Shown here one piece after another: positions 47,301 to 55,819 of a DNA stretch of 64,000 nt; the stretch's first letter is position 1; every line of letters starts with the position of its first letter. The stretch lies in assembly GCA_018661705.1 (NCBI GenBank), contig JABJHR010000014.1, positions 1 to 64,000 of the forward strand, written 5' to 3'. Both the position numbers and the translations under genes were made by a program. Under the pieces are notes generated by a model. The model was not told where the DNA came from and searched no databases. It saw only the letters and a program-made list of their open reading frames with translations. The DNA comes from Candidatus Woesearchaeota archaeon. GTDB lineage: Archaea; Nanobdellota; Nanobdellia; Woesearchaeales; DSVV01.

Positions 47301-49335
47301 TATGGAAGAGAACATTAAAACATACAGTTACCATATGCCTGTTCCTGCTGCACAAGAGTTTCAAAACTTTTTAAGTAGTTTTATTATAGAAAAACCTTTA
47401 AAAGATCAAGTAGAAAAGAAAGCATTTCCTGGACTAAGAAGATTAGAAAGAGAAGAAACAGATATTGTTCAGATTAGTTATGAAAACTTTGAACCAGAAC
47501 AAATAATTAAGGAGATTTGTGGAGAAACTTCAATTACAAATGGAAAATTTGTTTGTGAAACAGAAAGTTTTTTAGATGGATTAGATATAGAGGCATTACA
47601 TTCTATTGAAATACTACCAGATGAATTAGAAAATTTAGATTCTGAAGACCAAAAACCAAAATATCTCATCAGATATATTTATATGAATGGTGAGTCAAGG
47701 ATAGAATATTTAGGACAATCTCAACAAGACAACCCATCAAGTTTAGAAGCATCACTCAATAGATTAATTTCTTTACACCAAGGAGTTAAAAAATTCAAAG
47801 AAGATATTTCTGATAAAGAAGATTTCTTGGCTGCATTTTTATATTCATCAGATGAACGAAGTAAAATAGAAAGTACAGAAACAACATTTATGCCTTATTT
47901 TCATAATGGAATCCCTTCTGTTGAGATTATAGCTGCTAGAAATGGATGCAAAGCATTAAACGTAAATAGCAAAGGTGAATGTAACAAACCTTACGCACAA
48001 GAGGTTGCTTTTTTCATTGACCCAAGATTCATTACAGAGATAGAAATAACACCAGATCCAGAAAATGAAGGTTACTCTTCAATTCTTGAAATCAGACAAG
48101 AACTTCCAGAAGATCATCGTGCAAGAGAAATAATTCATCACTCCAGATATTCAAGTCTCAAAGCACAATTTTCAAAAGAAGATGCTGAAAGATTTAAGAA
48201 ATTATTAGAACCATTTATGGAAAAACAAGAAAAAGAAAGAAATGGGGAAGAAGACATAGAAACGCCGTGGGGAAAATATCAATGTCAAGAATTAAAAATT
48301 GATGTTGAAAGTGAATTATGCAAAAAATTAAGTAATGAAGATAAACTTGAAAGAATGAGAATAGTAGATAGAGATTACTGGCTATCCCAATATTTTGAAG
48401 TTTTTTGTGAGAATCCTAATTTAGAAGGTTTAAGATTTATGTTTAAGTACAAAGCAGAAGCAGGACGAGAAAAAATTGCGAAAAAATTACTTTCATTAGA
48501 ATGTGGAACAGAAGGAATATTAACTATGTTAAGTTATCCATGTGAAATTGATTATTTAGATTATTTAAAGTCTACAGTCCATTGCAGAAGTTATGAAGAT
48601 GGTGTTTTCTTACCAAATAATTTTTTAAAAAATGCATATGGACTAACAACTGATTTTATGACAAAAGCATTATTACTTGCAACAATAGGGATGAAGGAAG
48701 AATTCAGTATAGAGAATGCCAAAAAGATGTATGATACTGCTTTTGGATTTAAAATGTCAGAAAAAGAAGTAGAATTTTTAAAATCAATTTATACAATAGA
48801 TAAAATACAAGAAAAGTTAAGAGAAAAATGTGAAGATAAAGAAAGTAATATCGGAAATTCTGTAACTACAAACAACACCTGTAGTCAAGAAAGAGAATTT
48901 ATAAAATCACAAGTATACAGAATTAATATTGTAAAATTACTTGCAATGGATCCTGTGGGGCGGATATTTTTAGAAAGAAAATATGAAGACAGTAAAGACC
49001 CAGTAGAAATTTATACAATTGGACATCATTTGTATACAGTAAATGATTATAATCCAAGAAAAGCTGAGAGAAAAAAAAATCCTTTTGGTTTTGCTTTAGA
49101 ACCAGTATTTGGAACACCATCCATTGGTTCAATTAATGAAGTAGGAAGTAAAAGATTATTTTTACAAAAATATTTATCCAAATTAGCAGAACAAGAAGGT
49201 AAAGAAGAGGTAGTAATTACATTTGGAGAAGAAAATTGTGATTTCATGGACCCATTAAATGTTTGTAAAGTTTTACATTGTGTTGGAAATAGGTATACAA
49301 AAAATGTTGAATGCTGGTCAGAGATTAAAAGATAA
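44353..49335 (+). CDS. 1660-aa membrane protein with repeated extracellular domain
   Basis: The first ~530 residues are cytoplasmic: a mixed alpha/beta region with RFEKFLVVEGVFGNNIRNLK and ETKRQLAFNLCFNQKHPSQG that faintly recalls an acyltransferase-like fold, and a Lys/Glu coiled coil (~440-500). One membrane helix lies at ~540-560 (PGMISIGIGAVALISGLF). The outer ~1090 residues consist of about five units, each with an early Cys, a strand with a second Cys, an I-x-x-V block and an end helix (for example ~630-730, ~830-960, ~960-1080). The units resemble those in the following lipoprotein and in the small array proteins. A signalling or assembly hub across the membrane is plausible. The next gene starts 26 nt downstream. 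Confidence 0.65.
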   Translation: MGEDEKPDIDSIVDLAMQEYEEEMRIKKKNVVRTPALDSQFVNFCQDVYVHYNDKQVALGEAPITEESNVKEFIDDLVVAYNEFFTLIERSPKIKALHQQKDPKQFVFGFLSHLLDRSFGFKYEFVTTKIGYKIKDTPSKEIPPQINLFKIIRSLLKNYTNKYISDERQKNTKPLGYGELENVTYVTEQGEEIPTKLNAEFNINFWKNIFHDIGTCRFNFGDHNVGSFLDSADPSIHYLCVKASRHTKEDAEIPSPLAMAILHESKNSRFEKFLVVEGVFGNNIRNLKNAEGKLDPELGYEYLYNCLIKYAHETKRQLAFNLCFNQKHPSQGTFEFINYVAKRIGEDPYYTPVNSEERIFKFNTDQYPRLEGWDKVRKYLKLESAHHPTNEEEEKRQGLLNKVTGLLRYANLYFVENRLNAKKAQIREEKEYKERVEEKLGKNVGGKKWKKVKKGEKEDLEKLLERELEDSEWESIRPKVINDDHFYCAWSEPKGYARVVTLSKSKVKKEYKRIFGDDQTKIKKPWYRSLPGMISIGIGAVALISGLFYSNGAFEEKRNFHDIPQTDESTLVSITVPEETTEPFMIKRDLVVISNKTKGDVKTSESENFELTPAEVAVNDMCELSKVASMLENVEDHLNLSIDGNIVTAGDTEFELSEIKYISPLTDIKGTSRVTKGCRLTFKDGSDIEIDSTHDVTEDNLIKLLFVDYIKQQLDITTPTQNNDNTDKSCDPKLSQKEKAARNLISDKLQCEKLAVSQGYIYCMRDPLMYHLENLVRIDLANSYTEDKFTHPGFDGAYLNFAWIDPKSDTSADEYHFFQSKKEEEGKLRQLCAIKSNASEDLKSVFPLDMLCAESSKTESNTETAEVKDEDNIFQGFDEEKKKRSLIYRLMSQIKECQIQEGDEWTEAEIKGVRGIHEGRLFYTLVCEKNRSTTAEEKEKNPKTHTTGIVPFVINTRFIRSVDLVYEGKLAQLNIKMEFPEEDMEENIKTYSYHMPVPAAQEFQNFLSSFIIEKPLKDQVEKKAFPGLRRLEREETDIVQISYENFEPEQIIKEICGETSITNGKFVCETESFLDGLDIEALHSIEILPDELENLDSEDQKPKYLIRYIYMNGESRIEYLGQSQQDNPSSLEASLNRLISLHQGVKKFKEDISDKEDFLAAFLYSSDERSKIESTETTFMPYFHNGIPSVEIIAARNGCKALNVNSKGECNKPYAQEVAFFIDPRFITEIEITPDPENEGYSSILEIRQELPEDHRAREIIHHSRYSSLKAQFSKEDAERFKKLLEPFMEKQEKERNGEEDIETPWGKYQCQELKIDVESELCKKLSNEDKLERMRIVDRDYWLSQYFEVFCENPNLEGLRFMFKYKAEAGREKIAKKLLSLECGTEGILTMLSYPCEIDYLDYLKSTVHCRSYEDGVFLPNNFLKNAYGLTTDFMTKALLLATIGMKEEFSIENAKKMYDTAFGFKMSEKEVEFLKSIYTIDKIQEKLREKCEDKESNIGNSVTTNNTCSQEREFIKSQVYRINIVKLLAMDPVGRIFLERKYEDSKDPVEIYTIGHHLYTVNDYNPRKAERKKNPFGFALEPVFGTPSIGSINEVGSKRLFLQKYLSKLAEQEGKEEVVITFGEENCDFMDPLNVCKVLHCVGNRYTKNVECWSEIKR

Positions 49336-49361
49336 AATTAAGAAAGAATGGGAGGAATAAA

Positions 49362-51002
49362 ATGTCAAGATATGCAATAATTGGATTATTAGGATTAGCT
49401 ACAATTGCAGCCAGTAGTTGTTCAAATAAAGCAAGTAATGAAAACCCAATGTATAAAAGATCATTACCTGTAAATCAAGAAGTTATTGTTATTACGCCAG
49501 ACCAAGTTAAAGATAATCTTCCATTAGAGTTAAGAATTTCCGAAGGAGTTATGCCCTCTGCCATTTCTTTAAATGAGGGCACTACATTAACTTCTGAAGA
49601 TGAAATAATTGAAACATATAAAGAAACAGAGGGAATAAATAATGATCCCCCTGAAGAAAAAGAAAAACATGAAAATAAATATTCATTATCAAAATTAATC
49701 AAAAAAACTAAAGCAAGAATGAGAACTGTAACAGAGGCAGTTAAAGCAACAATTGAAAAAGTCAAAACTATAAAACTTGAAGCATTAGTAAATACAAATA
49801 CAGAACAAGGAAAAAATAAAGATAAAGTAGATAACTATGCAAAGATTGAATATAGACCAGATGGGAAAGGTAGAACATTACCTATAGATTTTGATTCAGA
49901 TGATAAATCATGTGGGGAGGATGGTACAAAGGTTTTTATTGGACCAAAAAGCTGGAGAAAAGATACAACAAGAAAAGATATTATTAGGATATTTGATCAC
50001 TTAGTTAACAATAATAAAGGTTTTGAGAATGAAGATTTATGTGATAGACTTGTTATTACAAATGAAGAAGTTGTTTGTTACCAATATGAATGTGTAGAAG
50101 GATGTGAAATTATGCACCACCCTTATGCATTAACAGAAATTATTTGTCAAGATGTAAATTCTGTTGAAAGATACTCATTCAAAAGAGATAAAGTAAAAAG
50201 TGTAAGTATAGAATATTGGGATGTTTCTAATATGCAATGCAGAGTAAAAGTTGGTGTTGCACAAGAAGATGACAAAACTGAAACATATGAATTTACATTT
50301 GTGACAGAAAATGAAGTTAAAAAGTTTCTTGAATTAATGGGACCATTTACAAAAATGTTAAAATGGGATGGAGAACATACTGTTCCTTCATTTCAATATA
50401 TAAAAGAAGAGGGTCAAAAACCAACTATTTTTCCTAAAAAAAGAGAAAACGGTAGTGGAGGGTATGGAAGAGTTTTATTTGCGCCTGGAGAAGTAGAAAC
50501 AGTAACAGTAGTTGATTCTTATATGAGGGATAAATGTCCCCCAGGACAAAATGTTGCAATATTAAAAACACAAGCAGAGATGATGGATATGCAAACAAGA
50601 TGTAGAACTTGTAATCTTGATGCAGATGAGATTATTGATACTTATAATTTATTAAACAATTATGAAAAACAATTATGTGATTTTGCAGTCATTACAAAAG
50701 ATGAATTAATATGCTCAAATAGAACACCAGTTGTTGCTTGTAATGGCACAATTGAAGACAGACCACAAGAAGGAAATGTGAGAGGAGTTATGTTTGGATT
50801 GGAAACAACAGGTATAATCCCATTAAGTCAAGTTTATGATGTTCAAGTAACTCATCCTTATACAACTAAATCTGGTTATGCAACTGCAACAATTAAATGG
50901 CAAGACAGTGAAACAAAACAAAAGTTAGAAATGCCATTTGTATTTGAAAGAGGAGAACGAATGGAAAAGTTTGTAGAGATTATGAGTCAATATGTGAAGT
51001 GA
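49362..51002 (+). CDS. Lipoprotein with two array-type domains
   Basis: A 546-residue protein. MSRYAIIGLLGLATIAASSC with a lipobox-like end (C20) suggests lipid anchoring after export. A Lys-rich low-complexity stretch (~90-160) precedes two beta domains: ~210-325 (LVITNEEVVCYQYECVEGCE; VKSVSIEYWDV) and ~420-545 (FAVITKDELICSNRTPVVAC; ATIKWQDSETKQKLEMPFVF). Each ends in a helix K/E-F-x-x-x-[ML]. These match the repeated units of the 1660-residue protein 26 nt upstream, so the two are one operon and probably one complex. GGGAGGAATAAA is a good Shine-Dalgarno. A family B element follows 53 nt after the stop. Confidence 0.65.
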   Translation: MSRYAIIGLLGLATIAASSCSNKASNENPMYKRSLPVNQEVIVITPDQVKDNLPLELRISEGVMPSAISLNEGTTLTSEDEIIETYKETEGINNDPPEEKEKHENKYSLSKLIKKTKARMRTVTEAVKATIEKVKTIKLEALVNTNTEQGKNKDKVDNYAKIEYRPDGKGRTLPIDFDSDDKSCGEDGTKVFIGPKSWRKDTTRKDIIRIFDHLVNNNKGFENEDLCDRLVITNEEVVCYQYECVEGCEIMHHPYALTEIICQDVNSVERYSFKRDKVKSVSIEYWDVSNMQCRVKVGVAQEDDKTETYEFTFVTENEVKKFLELMGPFTKMLKWDGEHTVPSFQYIKEEGQKPTIFPKKRENGSGGYGRVLFAPGEVETVTVVDSYMRDKCPPGQNVAILKTQAEMMDMQTRCRTCNLDADEIIDTYNLLNNYEKQLCDFAVITKDELICSNRTPVVACNGTIEDRPQEGNVRGVMFGLETTGIIPLSQVYDVQVTHPYTTKSGYATATIKWQDSETKQKLEMPFVFERGERMEKFVEIMSQYVK

Positions 51003-51054
51003 AGAATCTTTTGATGAAAAAATTGAGTAACAAATTAAGGAATTAATTAAAAAT

Positions 51055-51144
51055 CTTAGTGAGAAAAAAGCCTAACGGCGGGAGCAGAAGAGTATTACTC
51101 TGTGTTTAACTCTTCAACACTAGGCCGGAGGCAATGTCACTAAG
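51055..51144 (+). repeat. Family B hairpin element, copy B3 (most complete)
   Basis: Outer stem CTTAGTGA/TCACTAAG, second stem GCCTAACGG/CCGGAGGC, inner stem GAAGAGT/ACTCTTC around ATTACTCTGTGTTTA. It lies between convergent genes. It differs from B2 and B4 at paired positions (GCATCCGCC with GGCGGAG there), which supports a conserved fold. Confidence 0.65.
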
Positions 51145-51214
51145 GAAAATTTTATTTTATTATAAATTAAATATTATGAAAAGAATTCTAAAGAATAAAT
51201 GTTCTCCAAAAGAA

Positions 51215-52261
51215 CTATTCAAAATTATCAGCCAGCTTATGCTGATTAAACATAATAATAGACTCAAAATTAACTAAGTTATCTGCAAAAGAATTTCTAA
51301 AATTATTTAACACATCATGGAATTGTGTGTTGCTTTCTGCAAAGATATTTATTTGATAATTCCATTTGCCAATGAAACGTTTATACCACAAAGTATTAGG
51401 TTCGTTTTGTAAGTATGAAACTAATTTGTTTTCATCTAAATCTTTCATGTACAGAAAAACCACATACCATTGCACACCAAAATGTGAAAAATTAATTAAT
51501 GGTAAGAATCTTTTAATGACACCATTTGTAATTAATCGTCTTTTCCTGTTTTCAATTGTCGACGGCACAACACCCAATTCATCAGCCATTTCTCTAATAG
51601 TCATCCTAGAATTATGATTAACTAATTTTAAAAGTCTTTTATCTAATTTATCTACTTCAACAACAAAATGTTCTTTATTCTGTTGATCAAATTCTTTTTG
51701 AAAACAACTACCTTTGATTTCCTTAAAATTATGCAGATTGGAATCCTTTACTTCTTGAACATCCAAGAGAAAACCCCTTCCTGTGCTGTCTTCTCTTAAA
51801 AAATTCAAAACAATATAATCATGAACAAATTCTCTAAATTGATTTAAGACTATACTAAAAACACGATCAAAACCTTCTAAATCATCTGTTAGAATTTCAA
51901 AATGTAAATCATACATGCCAGAACAAGTGTGAACCGCGCTAATGTGAGGTGTATTTACAAGAAGATCTAACATTTCTTTTTCCTGACTAGTTGTTTTAAG
52001 TTTCATATAAACAACATGAATAAATTTTCCTAATTTTCTAGTATCAATTAAAGTATAGAAACCATTTATTACTTTATTGTCAAGCATTTTCTTGATTCTA
52101 TAAGCTACTACTTCTCTTTTAATCTTAAGTGCTTTTGCTATTGCAGTATTTGAATATCTTGCATTTCTGCTTAAAAGGTACAAAATCTTACGATCTATTA
52201 AGTCCAATTTTTGTGGCATAATATTCTCATAGATTTGCCCTCTAAAAACTTCTTCCCCCAT
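51215..52261 (-). CDS. Double-module Lrp/AsnC-family regulator
   Basis: A 348-residue protein with two Lrp units. Unit 1: HTH LDLIDRKILYLLSRNARYSN plus TAIAKALKIKREVVAYRIK, then the effector fold (HVVYMKLKT, FEILTDDLEGF). Unit 2 from ~205: LDKRLLKLVNHNSRMTIREM, ADELGVVPSTIENRKRRL, then WYVVFLYMKDL. It is a DNA-binding regulator often tuned by amino acids or nutrients. ATG 52261 has a TATA box ~29 nt upstream (leaderless); MPQKLDL at 52219 is a later candidate. An Lrp-type palindrome lies between TATA and start. It is divergent from the small-lipoprotein operon and convergent with the 546-residue lipoprotein gene, so it may control both. Confidence 0.88.
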   Translation of the reverse strand: MGEEVFRGQIYENIMPQKLDLIDRKILYLLSRNARYSNTAIAKALKIKREVVAYRIKKMLDNKVINGFYTLIDTRKLGKFIHVVYMKLKTTSQEKEMLDLLVNTPHISAVHTCSGMYDLHFEILTDDLEGFDRVFSIVLNQFREFVHDYIVLNFLREDSTGRGFLLDVQEVKDSNLHNFKEIKGSCFQKEFDQQNKEHFVVEVDKLDKRLLKLVNHNSRMTIREMADELGVVPSTIENRKRRLITNGVIKRFLPLINFSHFGVQWYVVFLYMKDLDENKLVSYLQNEPNTLWYKRFIGKWNYQINIFAESNTQFHDVLNNFRNSFADNLVNFESIIMFNQHKLADNFE

Positions 52262-52266
52262 AATTT

Positions 52267-52283
52267 CTACAGTAATGCAGTAG
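52267..52283 (-). promoter_or_regulatory. Palindrome at the Lrp-type gene promoter
   Basis: CTACTGCATTACTGTAG (minus strand) is a 17-bp imperfect palindrome CTACxGxATTxCxGTAG between the TATA box (52284-52297) and the start codon. The size and placement fit Lrp-family autoregulation. Confidence 0.5.
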
Positions 52284-52608
52284 AATATAAAAATATTGTG
52301 TTTTTTGTGGAAATCATGTGTAGTGGGATACTTATAAGAGTTATGTGTAAAAGAATAGTGGGGAAGAGAAACATCTAGATTATAGGTTATATTTCCAAAA
52401 AAAGGTTAAAAAAGCAATAACAAGAGTTAAAATAAGTATTTTTGTTGACGTAACAATTAAAAAAACACCAAAGAAATCAAGTAAATTCAACGAAAACACA
52501 AATTTTACAAAAAAATAACGCTTTTTTGTGGAAATTTCGCTAAAAGGTTTTATCATTAATCATTGTCATCTAATAGTTTAGGATGATTAAAAGCTCTGGA
52601 GGTAAAAG
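52284..52608 (+). promoter_or_regulatory. Divergent regulatory gap before the small-lipoprotein operon
   Basis: About 325 nt without a gene. A 14-nt direct repeat TTTTTTGTGGAAAT occurs at 52301-52314 and 52522-52535. TGGAGGTAAAAG precedes ATG 52609 as a strong Shine-Dalgarno, so this operon has a leader. No strong TATA box stands out; GGTTTTATCATTAATC (about 52547) is the best guess. Confidence 0.35.
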
Positions 52609-53304
52609 ATGGGATTAAAAGAAATTATTTCAAGTTTGGTAATTGCAACATTGCCTTTGACTGGATGCATAGGCACTGTACACTCAGACCCAATGCCTAA
52701 TTCATATATGGTTGGGACCAATAATGGAAATGCAGTAGGAATGCATAACCAACAGAAACCAGAACCAAATAGTGGTAATGGGTTTGTTGTAGTAAATAAA
52801 AAAGCAAAAGAAGAACCAAAAGTGGGGTATAAAGATAAGAGTGTTGGGGAAAAAGAAGCAGAATCATCTGCTGCAGTTATAGCTGCACATACTAAAACTC
52901 TCCCAAAGATAACATACATTGATTCAGAAAACCCTAACATTGCTATATACGCAAACAAGCTTGTTGACGCACTTACTGCATCAAAAGAATGTAAAAAAGT
53001 GTATATTACAAAGATGCAGACACAAGCAGGAGAACATACAATTGTTGTATGTGAGGAAAAGAAAAAAAGACAACTTGTTCCAAAGTACAGAATTAATCTA
53101 AATGATATTTGTGATGTTTCTTTGCATGAACACTTTGGAATGTTTGAGTGGATGAGAGGAGATGATGTAGCTGTAAGAACAAAACATGGATCAACATATA
53201 CAATGAGATTATGGGATAAACATGCAAAGAATGTATACAATGTGTTGAATGAATATCTAAACACAATTAAAACCATGGAGGGTGGTGCAAGATGTCAAAA
53301 ATGA
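52609..53304 (+). CDS. Array lipoprotein 1 (N-x3-[IVA]-C domain)
   Basis: A 231-residue protein. MGLKEIISSLVIATLPLTGC ends in a perfect lipobox LTGC (C20). A low-complexity linker (~25-90) is followed by a single domain ~100-225: KKVYITKMQTQAGEHTIVVC, KYRINLNDICDVSL (core motif N-x3-I-C-D), a beta stretch with RTKHGSTYTM and an end helix NVYNVLNEYL followed by GARC. First gene of the 13-gene run. Its end overlaps the next gene by 13 nt, so translation is coupled. Outer-face lipid-anchored protein; function unknown. Confidence 0.7.
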   Translation: MGLKEIISSLVIATLPLTGCIGTVHSDPMPNSYMVGTNNGNAVGMHNQQKPEPNSGNGFVVVNKKAKEEPKVGYKDKSVGEKEAESSAAVIAAHTKTLPKITYIDSENPNIAIYANKLVDALTASKECKKVYITKMQTQAGEHTIVVCEEKKKRQLVPKYRINLNDICDVSLHEHFGMFEWMRGDDVAVRTKHGSTYTMRLWDKHAKNVYNVLNEYLNTIKTMEGGARCQK

Positions 53305-53951
53305 ATAATATGATAAATAAGGGGTATGAAGCATTAAAAGACAAAGGATACAACGCATTAAAAAGTGTTGGAGCAGGCGCAATAGCACTTAGTATTGCTG
53401 CCGGAGCTGTTGGTGGATTAGAAGGTTGTGTAACAGCCAGAAGTGAAGCAATGAGACCAGGCGGACAAATAGCAGAAACATACATCCCCACAGGACCTGC
53501 GTCATTAAAGATAAACAAAAATCCATACATTGCAGAGAGACAAAGAGGAACAATTGGAGAACAAATGGCAAAGCAATTAGAAAACGAATTTGACAAAGTA
53601 GAATGGAGCCTCATGGAATATGAAGAATTTGGTATGAAATATCAAGACTTGGTTTTAACTGGTTATAACTCAAACAAGTATGGTGATTGGGCAGAGTGGT
53701 CTGTAAACTTTGACAAAGCATGTAGATCATTTCATCAAGAAAAGAATTTTTTATTTATGCATATTAAAGACCATGTAATTGTTGAAGATAGTATGGGTTC
53801 AGTTGTTAAAAGTCCAAATTTAAAAAATTATATTGCTAAACAACTAAACCAAGTCTTAGGTGTTTATATCCAAAACAATCAAGAAGCTTGTAGAAATTGG
53901 CAAAACTTCATTAATTCTACTGCTGGCCCAACAGGCCCTTCAGGGAAATAA
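53292..53951 (+). CDS. Array lipoprotein 2 with GPTGP tail
   Basis: A 219-residue protein. N-terminal basic helix, then AIALSIAAGAVGGLEGC with lipobox LEGC (~45). Domain: VLTGYNSNKYGDWAEWSVNF, motif NFDKACR (~140), end helix with NNQEACRNWQNFI (second conserved Cys) and the tail AGPTGPSGK. GGAGGGTGG lies 8 nt before the ATG, inside the preceding gene. Closely related in layout to the 207-residue protein two hairpins downstream. The two cysteines probably form a disulfide outside the cell. Confidence 0.7.
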   Translation: MSKMNNMINKGYEALKDKGYNALKSVGAGAIALSIAAGAVGGLEGCVTARSEAMRPGGQIAETYIPTGPASLKINKNPYIAERQRGTIGEQMAKQLENEFDKVEWSLMEYEEFGMKYQDLVLTGYNSNKYGDWAEWSVNFDKACRSFHQEKNFLFMHIKDHVIVEDSMGSVVKSPNLKNYIAKQLNQVLGVYIQNNQEACRNWQNFINSTAGPTGPSGK

Positions 53952-53970
53952 TAAGTTCAAAACAACGAAG

Positions 53971-53996
53971 TAGTGAAGACAAATAAATCTTCACTA
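53971..53996 (+). terminator. Intra-operon hairpin
   Basis: TAGTGAAGA-caaataaa-TCTTCACTA, a perfect 9-bp stem followed by an AT-rich run, in the 85-nt gap between array genes 2 and 3. It may attenuate or partly terminate transcription, or mark an mRNA processing site. Confidence 0.45.
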
Positions 53997-54036
53997 TTTA
54001 ATTTATTATAAAAAAAGAAAATTCAAGGAGGTAAAA

Positions 54037-54660
54037 ATGGTAAAAGCATTAAGATATTTAATCACTGCAGCTGCTTTAGCAGGAGTTATTCAAATTGCTA
54101 ATATTGATCAAAGTGAAGTAATACCTACAGTAGTTGCTTCTGAAGCAGTAGTTGCTTCTGATACTGTAGAAAGTTCAATTGGACCTGGTGAAGTTTCGTC
54201 AGCAGAACTTGAAAAAATTGTTCAGCAAAAATTAAAAATTGGAGCAGAGGTAAAAAAGCTATTAGATAGAGAATATGACAAAGTTGGTGTTTACATATTT
54301 GAGAGAGAGATAACCAACCCAAATACTGGTGAAACAAGACTCTACAAAGATCTGTTAGTAAGAGGATATGAAACTGACAAATATGGAGATTGGCCTCAGT
54401 TTGGTGTAAATTTAGATTGTGTTTGTAGAGCATTACATGAAGAGAAGAAATTATTTGGATTCATTAATGTAAAAGATGTTGTAAGATTTCATACATGTAC
54501 AGGAAACATTGTTAACACAGAAAACATGAAACACAAAAACGCAATATTACTCAATAAAATAGTTAGCATGTATGTTGGTAACAATGGAGAAATGTGTGAA
54601 AGATTTGATACATACATAAATAAAACACACGGACCAACAGGACCTGCATACCACAAATAA
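54037..54660 (+). CDS. Array secreted protein 3 with GPTGP tail
   Basis: A 207-residue protein. MVKALRYLITAAALAGVIQI is a signal peptide or uncleaved anchor without a lipobox. A helical stalk (~50-80) precedes the domain: LVRGYETDKYGDWPQFGVNL, motif NLDCVCR (~130), VVRFHTCTGNIV, end helix NNGEMCERFDTYI, tail GPTGPAYHK. AAGGAGGTAAAA is an ideal Shine-Dalgarno. The K-Y-G-D-W block is shared with array protein 2, so these are recent paralogs. Confidence 0.68.
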   Translation: MVKALRYLITAAALAGVIQIANIDQSEVIPTVVASEAVVASDTVESSIGPGEVSSAELEKIVQQKLKIGAEVKKLLDREYDKVGVYIFEREITNPNTGETRLYKDLLVRGYETDKYGDWPQFGVNLDCVCRALHEEKKLFGFINVKDVVRFHTCTGNIVNTENMKHKNAILLNKIVSMYVGNNGEMCERFDTYINKTHGPTGPAYHK

Positions 54661-54724
54661 ATTTTACTTTTTCAACCAAATTTTCAACTTAATAATCAAT
54701 AAACCTAGATGGAGGACTATTAAA

Positions 54725-55810
54725 ATGTCAAAATTAACAAACCAAATTAAAAAAATTGCAAGTGCAACAGCAGCAGGAGCATTATATTTCATGCTTAGCA
54801 CAGGAATTGCTACAGCTGATACTGGCATGGAAAATAGAGCTACTCAACAAGAGGCATCTCAAGGAATTGAAGCAAAACTAGTTGCATCAGGATATCCTGA
54901 GATGAAAGTAGATCTTGAAAAGTATGACCTTAATGATCTTTTAGTAAAACTTGGGGGTACACTTAAGAAAGGATTTAGTAGAAAAGCATCTGGAAAAATT
55001 GAAGAATATACAGATGGAACAATTGGATTTGGTGTTGCAACTGATTCCACCAATAAATTAATTCCAATGATAGACCTCCAATATGACAATCAAGTAATAG
55101 ACAGATTCCTCTTCTCAAAAATTAATTCAATTAAATGGGCAATTGGAGAACTAAATGGAGATTATAATTATCACATTCTTATCACAGCTAGAGAACCATC
55201 AACCAATAAAGCAGGTCTTCAGGGTTTTTATGAAAGACAATATGATATAGTTGTAAAAGATAATCCTCAACTTGCAGCAAGTTATGTAGTAGCAATAGCA
55301 AGGAAATATGCAAACAATGGAGATGTAATCAATAAAGAAAGAGTAGAAAAATGTGAATGTCCAGAAATTATATGCGAAGAACCAAGAGCCCCTGTTTATA
55401 TGACACCAAGAATCATGGAAGGGATATGTTCAGGCAATCCACATGCGATACCACAAGGTTATGATCTTGTATTTTTAGGGCAAGTAGATTATGACGACTG
55501 TGTTTTTAGACCAGAAGAAAGTAATTCTGGATTAAATGAAATGATTGCAGGAGCAATTGCAACATTAAAACCTGAAAATGGAATAATGTTGATGTGTGGA
55601 AATGCAGATGAAAAATCAGCAAAAGAATGTAAACTACCAGTAGAAAATAATTTTCAACTTTCATTTTTAAGAGGAAGAATCCTTGGAAATTATTTAGAAC
55701 AAAATCAACAAACATCTGTAAGAGGTGTTTCATTAGTTCCTTATCCAATGGGCACTGAGCTAAATGAAAAGAGTACAAAAGTATATTATCTTTTTCAAAA
55801 TGGAAACTGA
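54725..55810 (+). CDS. Secreted protein with a possible OmpA-like C-terminal domain
   Basis: A 361-residue protein. Signal peptide to about STGIATA (~32). Central beta domain ~60-200 with IGFGVATDSTNKLIPMIDLQ. A short Cys cluster KCECPEIICEEP (~220). The end (~260-360) follows the order of OmpA-like peptidoglycan-binding domains: GLNEMIAGAIATLKPENGIM, LMCGNADEK (family: GHTD), NNFQLSFLRGRILGNYL (family: LSxxRAxxVxxyL) and NEKSTKVYYLF (family: NRRVei). If real, its ligand in an archaeal envelope is unclear. GGAGG lies 11 nt upstream; the next gene starts 9 nt after the stop. Confidence 0.5.
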   Translation: MSKLTNQIKKIASATAAGALYFMLSTGIATADTGMENRATQQEASQGIEAKLVASGYPEMKVDLEKYDLNDLLVKLGGTLKKGFSRKASGKIEEYTDGTIGFGVATDSTNKLIPMIDLQYDNQVIDRFLFSKINSIKWAIGELNGDYNYHILITAREPSTNKAGLQGFYERQYDIVVKDNPQLAASYVVAIARKYANNGDVINKERVEKCECPEIICEEPRAPVYMTPRIMEGICSGNPHAIPQGYDLVFLGQVDYDDCVFRPEESNSGLNEMIAGAIATLKPENGIMLMCGNADEKSAKECKLPVENNFQLSFLRGRILGNYLEQNQQTSVRGVSLVPYPMGTELNEKSTKVYYLFQNGN

Positions 55811-55819
55811 GGTGTAAAA

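Noticed and set aside
52587-53276. 229-codon minus-strand frame opposite array lipoprotein 1
   Set aside because: It lies entirely antisense to a gene with a perfect lipobox and a strong Shine-Dalgarno; its translation is Ser/Phe/Cys-rich shadow sequence.
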